Below, one piece after another: positions 36,519 through 44,793 of a stretch of DNA of 64,000 nucleotides; the stretch's first letter is position 1; each line of letters begins with the position of its first letter. Origin of the DNA: Archangium violaceum. Its GTDB lineage: Bacteria > Myxococcota > Myxococcia > Myxococcales > Myxococcaceae. The position numbers and the translations under genes were made by a program. The stretch spans positions 3,746,501-3,810,500 of the forward strand of contig NZ_CP069338.1 in the NCBI RefSeq assembly GCF_016859125.1, read 5' to 3'. The notes under the pieces are model-generated. The model searched no databases, had not been told where the DNA came from, and worked only from the letters and a program-made list of their open reading frames with translations.

Positions 36519-36854
36519 CTACGCGTCGGTGAGCGGCCTTCGATGGGGCGTCCACGTCCGGTGATCCCAGACGAGCGACAGCACGCCGACGAGCACGCCC
36601 ACGATGATGGCGTTGAGGGTGGGGGTGCGGTAGCCGCCATAACCCAGCGCGAAGGGCGAGAGGATGAGCCACACGGCGAGCAGGGTATTGGCGTAGCGCA
36701 ACTTGGGGATGGCGATGGCCGCGAGGGCCATCAGGATGACGCCCAGACCCACGCACAGGTCATTGAGCTGCGCTACCCGGAGACGGTAGTCGAGCACGAA
36801 AGGAGCCGACACCAACCAGAAGCCCAGGATGACGTTCAACCAGCGAGCCCACAT
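36519..36854 (-). CDS. SPW-repeat membrane protein
   Basis: 111 residues, four predicted spans. Two SPW-type motifs are visible as pairs of Trp-Pro-containing helices: WLNVILGFWLVSAPFVLDY near 5 and TLLAVWLILSPFALGY near 56 (both with W-x-x-x-S-P/A-F). Found as small inner-membrane proteins of unknown role. Stands alone between the lipoprotein and a second membrane protein on the same strand (50 bp). Confidence 0.85.
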   Translation of the reverse strand: MWARWLNVILGFWLVSAPFVLDYRLRVAQLNDLCVGLGVILMALAAIAIPKLRYANTLLAVWLILSPFALGYGGYRTPTLNAIIVGVLVGVLSLVWDHRTWTPHRRPLTDA

Positions 36855-36903
36855 GCGCCGCTCCTCCGGACACTTGCACCGGTGATGGTTTCAGTTGATG
36901 GAT

Positions 36904-37422
36904 TCAAATTGGGGAGGCCGGTCTGCCCCTGCCAACCCGGAGCGGGTGAGCCGAGCCAGGGCTGTCCGCCTGCCCTCGGGAGAGCACGGCCTCGGTGAAG
37001 AACCCGAAGACGAGCGTCTGGAGCACGAGCAGCCGGCGCTCGGTGGGAGACCAGGTGCGAGGTGGGCGCGTGACACGGAGGACGGGAAAGGTGAGCCGCT
37101 CGAGGAGCCACACCGCACCTCCCAGCGAGAGCCCGCGAAGCCGGACGGTGGACGGAAGCGCGGGCCGGAGCCACGCATAGAGCGCGCCGAGTGTGGGCCC
37201 GTAGACCCAGCGCATGAGGAGTCCCCAACGAAAGGCCTCACGAGCACCGAGCCGTACGCCGAGCCACCGTCTGGCCCCTCGCCTGGCGATATCCCTGACG
37301 GAGTAGGGAGGCAGATGACCGCTCCAGCGATCGCGGAAGGGCTCCCACCCGGTGAGTGCGAGTGTGCCGAGTACCCCCGCGCCCAGCCCATGCAGAAGAC
37401 GCCTGCCTGGCCCGGTTCCCAT
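36904..37422 (-). CDS. Unrecognised membrane-associated protein
   Basis: 172 residues from ATG 37422, preceded by CGGGAGGTGCGC; the frame is open to 37584 but that part is Pro/Arg-rich and lacks a ribosome site. Hydrophobic stretches at about 10-28 (LLHGLGAGVLGTLALTGW), 62-82 (WGLLMRWVYGPTLGALYAWL) and 96-112 (LSLGGAVWLLERLTFPV) suggest a small multispan membrane protein. No family recognised. Divergent from the metal-efflux operon head; 206 bp lie between them. Confidence 0.65.
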   Translation of the reverse strand: MGTGPGRRLLHGLGAGVLGTLALTGWEPFRDRWSGHLPPYSVRDIARRGARRWLGVRLGAREAFRWGLLMRWVYGPTLGALYAWLRPALPSTVRLRGLSLGGAVWLLERLTFPVLRVTRPPRTWSPTERRLLVLQTLVFGFFTEAVLSRGQADSPGSAHPLRVGRGRPASPI

Positions 37423-37628
37423 GCGCACCTCCCGAAGTGCTTCCTTCGCACTCCGAGGAAGGTAGGGGTGCCCCGGGGAGGCAGAGCGAGCCCGCCTCCT
37501 CTCCCCGTGGGGTGGGGGGGGAGCCCTCGAGCGGACAGATAGCTCTTGCGCATGCGAAGCCCGAGACACACGGGCACAAGGCAATTGCGTCCGCTATTCC
37601 TTTGCGGCCTACTAGGCCGTAACGAAGG

Positions 37629-38036
37629 ATGGCAATGGGACTGCGCGTACTGGCATTGGTGGCATTCCTCGGGCTGCACTCAGGCATGGGTGCGCTGACG
37701 GGATTGCTGCACCTGTGCCGGGACGAGGTGCGGCTGCGGGCCACGTGCTGCTGTGGCCACGGCAAGAAGGCCGGACAGCCCGCGCCCCAGGAGCTGGGAC
37801 AGGCGGCGGAGCTGCGCTGCTGCGACGCGCCCGTGGTCCGGCCCGAGCAGTCCACGGCGCTCGCGATGTTCGAGAGCCGCTGGGAGCTGCCCGCGAAGGC
37901 CCTGCTTCCGGTTCGGCCCGTGCTGCCGCCGCCGCCCGAGCCGGAGTCGCTGCCCGAGGCGTGGGTTCGCACCCAGAGCCACCATCGTTCCACGGCGCCG
38001 CCGATCTACATCCAGCACTGCACGTACCTGATTTGA
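37629..38036 (+). CDS. Cys/His-rich small envelope protein heading the metal-efflux operon
   Basis: 135 residues from ATG 37629 (ATG 37635 possible). A signal-peptide-like start (MGLRVLALVAFLGLHSG), then CRDEVRLRATCCCGHGKK near 30-47 and RCCDAP near 63, a Pro-rich spacer and a His-containing tail (SHHRSTAPPIYIQHCTY). Six Cys and several His in a short exported protein at the head of a Cus-type operon suggest a periplasmic metal binder or sensor (inference). The gap to the outer-membrane factor gene is 131 bp. Confidence 0.65.
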   Translation: MAMGLRVLALVAFLGLHSGMGALTGLLHLCRDEVRLRATCCCGHGKKAGQPAPQELGQAAELRCCDAPVVRPEQSTALAMFESRWELPAKALLPVRPVLPPPPEPESLPEAWVRTQSHHRSTAPPIYIQHCTYLI

Positions 38037-38167
38037 GCCGGGAGCCCGAGCGCTGAAGCGCGGAGGGACGGGTGCACGTGTGCCCGCCGTCCGTCTTTCG
38101 CCCGAGGCCCCGGTGTGCGTTCGCGCTCCGGGAGCGGGCCCTCGTCTCACTTTTGGAGTCCGAGCAG

Positions 38168-39484
38168 ATGTTCCACGACATGAAGAACCGGTGGCCCCGC
38201 GTGGGCGCCACCGCGGTGACGCTTGGCGCGCTGTGGCTCGCCGGTGTCGCCCGGGCCCAGGCTTCCGACGAGCCCTTCACGGGCGCGCGGGTGCTGGAGC
38301 GGGCGGAGCTCGTGCGGCAGGTGCTGGAGCGCAACCCGGGATTGGAGGCGGCGCGAGCGGCGTGGCGGGCGGCGCAGGCGCGGCCCGAGCTGAGCACGGC
38401 GCTGGAGGATCCGATGCTGCGCTACGAGATGGCGCCGCTGTCGCTCTTCTCGCGCGAGACGAGCTTCGGCCAGTCCATCGAGCTGAGTCAGCGGTTGCCC
38501 TTTCCGGGCAAGCGGGCGCTGGCGGGCGAGGTGGCCAGGGCCGAGGCGGAGGCGATGCGCGGGGACTTCGAGGCGGCGCGGCTGCGGCTCGCGCTGATGG
38601 CCTCGATGCTCTACGACGACCTGTACGTGGTGCACCGCGGGCTGGTGGTGAACGCGCACCATGAAGAGGTGCTGCGCGAGATGCGGCGCGCTGCCGAGGC
38701 GCAATATGTCGCGGGCCGGGCGTCGCAGCAGGATCCCCTGCAGGCGGAGGTGGAGCTGGGGATGCTGGAGCGCGAGCGGCTGATGCTCGAGTCCCAGCGC
38801 GAGGTCCTCCAGGCCCAGCTCAACGGGCTGCTGCACCGGGCGCCACACCTGCCCCTGCCGCCACCGCCCGAGACGCTCGCGGTGTCCACGGAGTCACCGC
38901 CGCCGGTCGAGTCCCTCGCGGAAGAGGCGCTGAAGCAGCGTCCGGAGCTGGCGAGCCAGCGCGCGCGGGTGGGCGGCGGCGACGCGTCGGTGAAGCTGGC
39001 GCGGCGCGAGTCCTTCCCGGACGTGATGGTGATGGGCTCGTACAGCACGATGTGGATGGAGACGCCGCACCGGTTCATGGCGGGCGTCGCGCTGGAGCTG
39101 CCCCTCTTCCAGGGGAAGCGGCGGGCGATGGTGGACGAGGCGCGGGGGATGCTCCAGCGGATGAAGAGCGAGGAGGAGCAGCTCGCGGACGACATCCGGG
39201 TGGAGGTGGCGCAGGCGAGGGCGCGGCTGGTGGAGGCGCGCAAGGCGGTGGCGCTGTACCGGGACCGGGTGGTGCCGGCGGCGAACGACCAGGTGGCGGC
39301 GGCGCGAGCGGGCTTCGAGTCCGGGCGCAACGGCTTCCAGGTGTTGCTGGACGCGGAGAAGAACCAGCGCGGCGTGGAGCTGCGCTTCGAGGAGGCCCTG
39401 GCGGACGTGCAGCGTCGTCAGGCCGAGCTGCAACGCGCGCTCGGGCGGGTGCCCGGGTTGCCCGAGGAGGGGAGTGTTCCATGA
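38168..39484 (+). CDS. cusC: Outer-membrane efflux protein (TolC/CusC family)
   Basis: 438 residues from ATG 38168, with ATG 38180 as alternative. Signal peptide ending near ARAQA (residue 32), then two OEP repeats of long coiled helices: NPGLEAARAAWRAAQARPEL near 57, the typical LSQRLPFPGKRALAGEVARA near 114, and ELPLFQGKRRAMVDEARG near 318. Forms the outer-membrane duct of the tripartite pump with the following two genes. Its stop overlaps the adaptor's ATG (ATGA), so translation is coupled. Confidence 0.9.
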   Translation: MFHDMKNRWPRVGATAVTLGALWLAGVARAQASDEPFTGARVLERAELVRQVLERNPGLEAARAAWRAAQARPELSTALEDPMLRYEMAPLSLFSRETSFGQSIELSQRLPFPGKRALAGEVARAEAEAMRGDFEAARLRLALMASMLYDDLYVVHRGLVVNAHHEEVLREMRRAAEAQYVAGRASQQDPLQAEVELGMLERERLMLESQREVLQAQLNGLLHRAPHLPLPPPPETLAVSTESPPPVESLAEEALKQRPELASQRARVGGGDASVKLARRESFPDVMVMGSYSTMWMETPHRFMAGVALELPLFQGKRRAMVDEARGMLQRMKSEEEQLADDIRVEVAQARARLVEARKAVALYRDRVVPAANDQVAAARAGFESGRNGFQVLLDAEKNQRGVELRFEEALADVQRRQAELQRALGRVPGLPEEGSVP

Positions 39485-41298
39485 GCACGCAAACGTCGTC
39501 GTATCGCCGCTGGCTGGGGCCCCTGCTCTGGAGCGTGGGGCTCGTGGTGTTGGGGCTCGTCTTCCGGGGGCCGCTGGTGGACTGGTTCACCGGGGCGCGG
39601 GTGAAGGACGCTCCGGCGAAGGCGGCTCCGGCGGCCACCGCGCACGAGGCGCACGGACACGAGCAGGCCCAGGGGCCCACGGGACCGGCACTGCCCTCGG
39701 GGCCGCTGCCGGGCGTGTCCGTCGAGTACGCGCGAGCGGCCTTCGAGGCCACGGAGCGGATGCGCCTGCTGCTGGCGAACGACTCGCTGGAGGGGCTCGA
39801 CACGCGAGCGCGCGAGGTGGTCGCGGCGCTGCGGGCCCTGGCCGGGGAGCTGAAGGGCGCGGAGGGGACGAAGGGCGTGGAGTCGGGCGCGGAGGCGGCC
39901 GAGCGGCTCGCGGAGACGAAGGGCCTGGACGAGGCGCGGGCGCGGTTCGGCGAGGTGACCCGGGTGCTGGTGGGCCTGGCGGAGGCGGACTCGCGGCTGC
40001 GCGAGGGCTGGCACGTCTTCCAGTGCCCGATGGAGAAGGGCTTCAACAAGTGGGTGCAGCGCAACCAGGCGATGGAGAACCCGTACATGGGCCGGCGGAT
40101 GCTGGCGTGCGGCGTGGAGTCCGAGTGGAAGGTGGGCTCGAAGCCGAAGGCACCCGCGCCGGCCCCGGGGGAGATCGCCCACTACACGTGTCCGATGCAC
40201 CCCTCGGTGAAGCAGGCGGGACCGGGGCAGTGCCCGAGCTGCGGCATGGACCTGACGCCGGTGACGCGCGAGGAGCTGGAGAGCGGGACGGTGCTGATCG
40301 ACTCCATCCGCCGGCAGCGGATTGGCGTGAAGACGGCGCCGGTGAAGGTGGGGCCGATGGACCTGTCGGTGACGGCGCTGGGGCGGGTGACGTACGACGA
40401 GACGGCGCTGGTGGACGTGACGCTGAAGCTGGACGGCTACATCCACGAGCTGCACGTGGACGCGACGGGGCAGCCGGTGAAGAAGGGCCAGGCGCTGTTC
40501 ACGCTCTACAGCCCGGAGCTGTACGCGGCGCAGCAGGAGTACCTGCTGGCGTTGAAGAGCCAGGCGGCGGCGAAGGACTCAGGGGCACCGGAGCGGATGG
40601 ACTCGCTGGTGCATGCGTCGCGCAAGCGATTGGAGCTGTGGGGCCTGACGAGGGCGCAGCTCGACGCCATCGCGAAGAAGGGCGCGCCCATCGAGAACCT
40701 GCCCTTCCTGGCTCCGGCGAGTGGCTACGTGCTGGAGAAGAGCGTGGTGGCGGGCGCGGCGGTGCGAGCGGGAGACCGGCTGTATCGGATCGCCCCGTTG
40801 GACAAGGTGTGGGTGGAGGCGGACGTCTACGAGACGGATCTGCCGAGAGTGAAGGTGGGGCAGGAGGTGGTGGTGACGCTGCCGTACCTGCCGGGACGCA
40901 CGTTCAAGGGACGGGTCGGGTACATCTATCCGGCGCTCCAGGCGAGCACGCGCACGGGCCGCATCCGGGTGGAGCTGAAGAACCCGGAGCTGGAGCTGAA
41001 ACCGGACATGTACGCGGAGGTGCAGCTGAAGCAGGAGGGAGGAGCGCGGTTGCAGGTGCCGGAGTCAGCGGTGCTGTACACGGGGCCGAGACGCCTGGTG
41101 TTCGTGGACCTGGGGGAAGGGCGACTGGCGCCGCGCGAGGTGAAGCTGGGCGTTCACGCGGGAGAGTCGTACGAGGTGTTGGAGGGATTGAAGGAGGGGG
41201 AGGTGGTGGTGACGAGTGGGAACTTCCTGGTGGCGGCGGAGAGCCGGATCCGTTCGGCGGCGGACCACTGGGGAGGAGGCGAACATGAGTCCCACTGA
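39481..41298 (+). CDS. cusB: Periplasmic adaptor (CusB-like) with DUF3347 and heavy-metal-binding domain
   Basis: 605 residues from ATG 39481. Order: membrane anchor (WLGPLLWSVGLVVLGLVFRG, 11-30), His-rich linker HEAHGHEQ, a DUF3347 region (80-220, with FQCPMEKG and NPYMG), a heavy-metal-binding domain HYTCPMHPSV...CPSCGMDL near 238-262, then the adaptor's barrel-sandwich hybrid and beta-barrel (290-590; YIHELHVDATGQPVKKGQ). HMBD and DUF3347 occur in copper/silver adaptors, so Cu+ or Ag+ is the likely cargo (inference from family). Fusion of DUF3347 and HMBD at the N-terminus gives two extra metal sites. Its end overlaps cusA by 14 bp. Confidence 0.92.
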   Translation: MSTQTSSYRRWLGPLLWSVGLVVLGLVFRGPLVDWFTGARVKDAPAKAAPAATAHEAHGHEQAQGPTGPALPSGPLPGVSVEYARAAFEATERMRLLLANDSLEGLDTRAREVVAALRALAGELKGAEGTKGVESGAEAAERLAETKGLDEARARFGEVTRVLVGLAEADSRLREGWHVFQCPMEKGFNKWVQRNQAMENPYMGRRMLACGVESEWKVGSKPKAPAPAPGEIAHYTCPMHPSVKQAGPGQCPSCGMDLTPVTREELESGTVLIDSIRRQRIGVKTAPVKVGPMDLSVTALGRVTYDETALVDVTLKLDGYIHELHVDATGQPVKKGQALFTLYSPELYAAQQEYLLALKSQAAAKDSGAPERMDSLVHASRKRLELWGLTRAQLDAIAKKGAPIENLPFLAPASGYVLEKSVVAGAAVRAGDRLYRIAPLDKVWVEADVYETDLPRVKVGQEVVVTLPYLPGRTFKGRVGYIYPALQASTRTGRIRVELKNPELELKPDMYAEVQLKQEGGARLQVPESAVLYTGPRRLVFVDLGEGRLAPREVKLGVHAGESYEVLEGLKEGEVVVTSGNFLVAAESRIRSAADHWGGGEHESH

Positions 41299-44200
41299 GG
41301 ACAAAACCCCTCTCCCTCCGGGAGAGGGACGGGGTGAGGGTATCGAGAACCCCGGGTTGCTCCAGAAGCTCATCGCGGGGAGCGCGAAGAATCCATTCTT
41401 CACGCTGCTGTTGGTCGGAGGACTCGCGCTCTGGTCCGTGCTCGCGATGCGAGACACGAGGCTCGACGCGATTCCAGACCTGTCGGACGTGCAGGTCATC
41501 GTCTTCACGGAGTGGGAGGGGCGGAGCCCGGACCTGATGGAGGACCAGGTGACGTATCCCATCTCCTCGGCGCTGCTGGCGGCGCCGAAGGTGCGCTACG
41601 TCCGAGGGCAGTCGATGTTCGGGATGTCGTTCGTGTACGTCATCTTCGAGGACGGCACGGACATGTACTGGGCGCGGAGCCGGGTGCTGGAGTACCTCGA
41701 CACGGCGAAGTCGAAGCTGCCGGAGGGGGTGATGCCCTCGCTGGGGCCGGACGCGACGGGAGTGGGCTGGGTCTTCCAGTACGCGCTGGTGGACGAGACG
41801 GGGAAGACGGACCTGCAGGAACTGCGGAGCATCCAGGACTGGAACATCCGCTACGCGCTGGAGAGCGTGCCCGGGGTGGCGGAGGTGGCGAGCCTGGGGG
41901 GCTACGTCAAACAGTACCAGGTGGACGTGGACCCGAACCGGCTGCGGGCCTACGGGGTGACGCTGGGCGAGGTGGCGCAGGCCATCCGCGAGTCGAACGA
42001 GGACGTGGGCGGACGGGTGCTGGAGATAGCGGGCCACGAGCACATGATCCGCGGGCGCGGCTACATCCAGAGCACGAAGGACATCGAGAGCATTCCGCTG
42101 AAGGTCGAGTCCAACGGCACACCGGTGCGGGTGAAGGACGTGGCGCAGGTGTCGCTGGGCCCGGAGCCGAGGCGGGGGCTGGCGGAGCTGGACGGCAAGG
42201 GCGAGACGGTGGGCGGCATCGTGGTGATGCGCTACGGGCAGAACGCGCTGGACGTCATCGACGCGGTGAAGGCGCGGCTGGCGGAGGTGCAGCGCAGCCT
42301 GCCGGAGGGGGTGGAGGTGGTGGTGACGTATGACCGCTCGGGGCTCATCCGGGACGCGATCGCCACGCTGACGGACACGCTGGTGGAGGAGATGGTGGTG
42401 GTGAGCCTCATCATCTTCCTCTTCCTGCTGCACGCGAGGAGCGCGCTGGTGCCCATCATCACCCTGCCGGTGGCGGTGGTGCTGTCGTTCCTGCCGATGC
42501 TCTGGCAGGGGCTGACGGCGAACATCATGTCGCTGGGCGGAATCGCGGTGGCGATTGGCGAGCTGGCGGACGCCTCCATCATCCTGGTGGAGAACGTGCA
42601 CAAGAAGCTGGAGGAGTGGGAGGACGCGGGGAAGCCGGGGACGCGGCTGAACGTCATCATCCACGCGATGCAGGAGGTGGGGCCGAGCGTCTTCTTCTCG
42701 CTGCTGGTGATGACGGTGGGGTTCATCCCGGTCTTCACGCTGGAGGCGACGGAGGGCCGGATGTTCAAGCCGCTGGCGTTCACGAAGACGTACAGCATGG
42801 CGTTCGCGTCGGTGCTGGCGGTGACGTTGACGCCGGCGCTGGCGGCGCTGTTCATCCGGGGGAAGGTGATTCGGGAGGAGTCGAACCCGGTGAACCGCTG
42901 GCTGGTGCAGGGGTACGCGCCGGTGGTGCGCTGGGTGGTGAGGCACCGCAAGGCGGTGGTGCTGGGCTCGGTGGTGGTGATGGCCTTCACGGTGCCGGCG
43001 TTCCTGCGGCTGGGGAACGAGTTCATGCCCCCGCTGAACGAGGGCGCCATCCTCTACATGCCGAGCGCGCCGCCGGGCATGTCGGTGACGGAGGCGGCGA
43101 AGGTGCTCCAGTCGATGGACGCGGAGCTGAAGAAGATACCGGAGGTGGAGCGCGTCTTCGGGAAGATGGGGAGGGCGGAGACTCCAACGGACCCGGCGCC
43201 GATTGGAATGGCGGAGACGGTGGTGACGCTCAAGCCGAAGGACCAGTGGCGTCCGGGGATGACGTGGGAGGGCCTGCTGCGGGAGATGGACGAGAAGGTC
43301 CAGTACCCGGGCATGCCGAACATCTGGTGGATGCCCATCCAGACGCGCACGGAGATGTTGGCCACGGGCATCCGCAGTCCGCTGGGCATCCAGGTATTCG
43401 GAGACGACCTGGAGACCATCGAGAAGGCGGCGGTGGATATCGAGAAGGTGATGGCGGGCGTGCCGGGGACTCGGAGCGCGTTCGCGGACCGCTCGACGGG
43501 TGGCTTCTACGTGGACGTGAAGGTGAAGCGCGAGGAGGCGGCCCGGCTGGGCCTGAGGGTGCGGGACGTGAACGAGGTGGTGATGGGGGCGATTGGCGGC
43601 GAGGAGGTGACGCAGACGGTGGAGGGTCGCGAGCGCTACCCGGTGAGCGTGCGGTACGCGCGCGAGCTGCGTGACACGCCGGAGCTGCTGCGCGAGGTGT
43701 TGGTGCCCACGCCGGGAGGCGCGCAGGTGCCGCTGGGGCAGGTGGCGGACATCCGCTTCGTGAATGGCCCGCCAATGATTCGCAGCGAGGATGGCAAGCT
43801 GGTGGGCTACGTCTTCGTGGACCCGGGAGACGTGCCCATCGCCGACTACGTCCAGACGGCGAGGGCGGTGGTGGAGAAGGAGGTGAAGCTGCCGGACGGC
43901 GTGCGCATCGAGTGGAGCGGGCAGTTCCAGTACTTCGAGCGGGCGAAGGAGAAGCTGAAGGTGGTGGTGCCGCTGACGCTGCTGGTGGTGCTGGTGCTGC
44001 TGTACCTGAACACGAAGTCCTGGACGGAGACGGGGATTGTCTTGCTGGCGGTGCCCTTCAGCCTGATTGGGGCCATCTGGCTTCTGTACCTGCTCGACTA
44101 CAACCTGAGCGTGGCGGTGTGGGTGGGGTTGATAGCGCTGGCGGGACTGGACGCGGAGACAGGGGTGGTGATGCTGCTGTACCTGACGCTGGCGCACCAG

Positions 44201-44530
44201 AAGGCGCAGCAGGAGGGCCGGCTGAGAAGCTTCGCGGACCTGCGGGAGGCCATCGTCGAGGGAGCGGCGCGGCGGATCCGCCCGAAGCTGATGACGGTGC
44301 TGACGACGCTGTTGGGGCTGGCGCCGGTGATGTGGAGCACGGGGACGGGGGCGGACGTGATGAAGAGAATCACGGCGCCGATGGTGGGAGGCGTGCTGAC
44401 GTCCTTCCTGTTGGAGCTGACGGTGTACCCGGCCCTGTTCGCGCTGTGGAAGGCGAGGAAGCTGCCACCGGAAGAACCCGGAGAGGACGTGCGGATACCA
44501 CCGGAGTCCCCGAAGGCCCTGTCCGCGTGA
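41285..44530 (+). CDS. cusA: Heavy-metal RND efflux pump, CusA/CzcA family
   Basis: 1081 residues, standard for HME-RND pumps. From ATG 41285 inside the end of cusB. Visible: first span LLLVGGLALWSVLAM near 43, VQVIVFTEWEGRSPDLMEDQ near 67 (HME-RND signature), TM4 GIAVAIGELADASIILVENV near 420, and C-terminal pump half with WSGQFQYFERAKEKL. Residues 9-19 (PLPPGEGRGEG) are encoded by repeat copy 3 inserted in the N-terminal cytoplasmic arm without breaking the frame. The TM4 motif is neither the classical CzcA nor the CusA form; Cu/Ag is inferred from the adaptor. Confidence 0.93.
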   Translation: MSPTEDKTPLPPGEGRGEGIENPGLLQKLIAGSAKNPFFTLLLVGGLALWSVLAMRDTRLDAIPDLSDVQVIVFTEWEGRSPDLMEDQVTYPISSALLAAPKVRYVRGQSMFGMSFVYVIFEDGTDMYWARSRVLEYLDTAKSKLPEGVMPSLGPDATGVGWVFQYALVDETGKTDLQELRSIQDWNIRYALESVPGVAEVASLGGYVKQYQVDVDPNRLRAYGVTLGEVAQAIRESNEDVGGRVLEIAGHEHMIRGRGYIQSTKDIESIPLKVESNGTPVRVKDVAQVSLGPEPRRGLAELDGKGETVGGIVVMRYGQNALDVIDAVKARLAEVQRSLPEGVEVVVTYDRSGLIRDAIATLTDTLVEEMVVVSLIIFLFLLHARSALVPIITLPVAVVLSFLPMLWQGLTANIMSLGGIAVAIGELADASIILVENVHKKLEEWEDAGKPGTRLNVIIHAMQEVGPSVFFSLLVMTVGFIPVFTLEATEGRMFKPLAFTKTYSMAFASVLAVTLTPALAALFIRGKVIREESNPVNRWLVQGYAPVVRWVVRHRKAVVLGSVVVMAFTVPAFLRLGNEFMPPLNEGAILYMPSAPPGMSVTEAAKVLQSMDAELKKIPEVERVFGKMGRAETPTDPAPIGMAETVVTLKPKDQWRPGMTWEGLLREMDEKVQYPGMPNIWWMPIQTRTEMLATGIRSPLGIQVFGDDLETIEKAAVDIEKVMAGVPGTRSAFADRSTGGFYVDVKVKREEAARLGLRVRDVNEVVMGAIGGEEVTQTVEGRERYPVSVRYARELRDTPELLREVLVPTPGGAQVPLGQVADIRFVNGPPMIRSEDGKLVGYVFVDPGDVPIADYVQTARAVVEKEVKLPDGVRIEWSGQFQYFERAKEKLKVVVPLTLLVVLVLLYLNTKSWTETGIVLLAVPFSLIGAIWLLYLLDYNLSVAVWVGLIALAGLDAETGVVMLLYLTLAHQKAQQEGRLRSFADLREAIVEGAARRIRPKLMTVLTTLLGLAPVMWSTGTGADVMKRITAPMVGGVLTSFLLELTVYPALFALWKARKLPPEEPGEDVRIPPESPKALSA
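41307..41342 (+). repeat. Dispersed palindromic repeat, copy 3 (inside cusA)
   Basis: 36 bp copy, CCCCTCTCCCTCCGGGAGAG then GGACGGGGTGAGGGTA, lying 22 bp into cusA and translated in frame as part of its N-terminal arm. Confidence 0.9.
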
Positions 44531-44550
44531 CCCTCCCTCCATCCATCCCT

Positions 44551-44585
44551 CCCTCTCCCTCCGGGAGAGGGTCGGGGTGAGGGTA
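44551..44585 (+). repeat. Dispersed palindromic repeat, copy 4
   Basis: 35 bp direct-orientation copy 20 bp after the cusA stop. With the inverted copy 5 it brackets 156 bp of non-coding sequence; the hairpin could serve as the operon's transcript end. Confidence 0.9.
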
Positions 44586-44741
44586 TTGCCCAGGGCTGTT
44601 CTCGTTGCCCGGTGTTCCTGGTGGCCAGACGGAACGTTGGCTTCTCGCCAGAGGCTCGGGGCGCACCGTGTCAACCCATTCACGTGGGGCGCATATCGGG
44701 ACCACCCTGACCATGTTCACGGTCTGGAAGACGGTGACGGA

Positions 44742-44777
44742 TACCCTCACCCCGTCCCTCTCCCGGAGGGAGAGGGG
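44742..44777 (-). repeat. Dispersed palindromic repeat, copy 5 (inverted)
   Basis: Inverted 36 bp copy ending 16 bp before the glutathione reductase start. It abuts that gene's ribosome site TAGGAGAC, so its hairpin lies in the 5' leader. Confidence 0.9.
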
Positions 44778-44793
44778 ATATATAGGAGACACG

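Noticed and set aside
40904-44683. Very long minus-strand open frame (over 1200 codons) opposite cusA
   Set aside because: It is the antisense shadow of a GC-rich RND pump gene; its translation is His/Arg/Leu-rich without any domain, while the plus strand encodes a complete CusA-type protein.
44605-44793. N-terminal extension of glutathione reductase
   Set aside because: That part reads through repeat copy 5, has no homology, and a strong ribosome site precedes ATG 44794.
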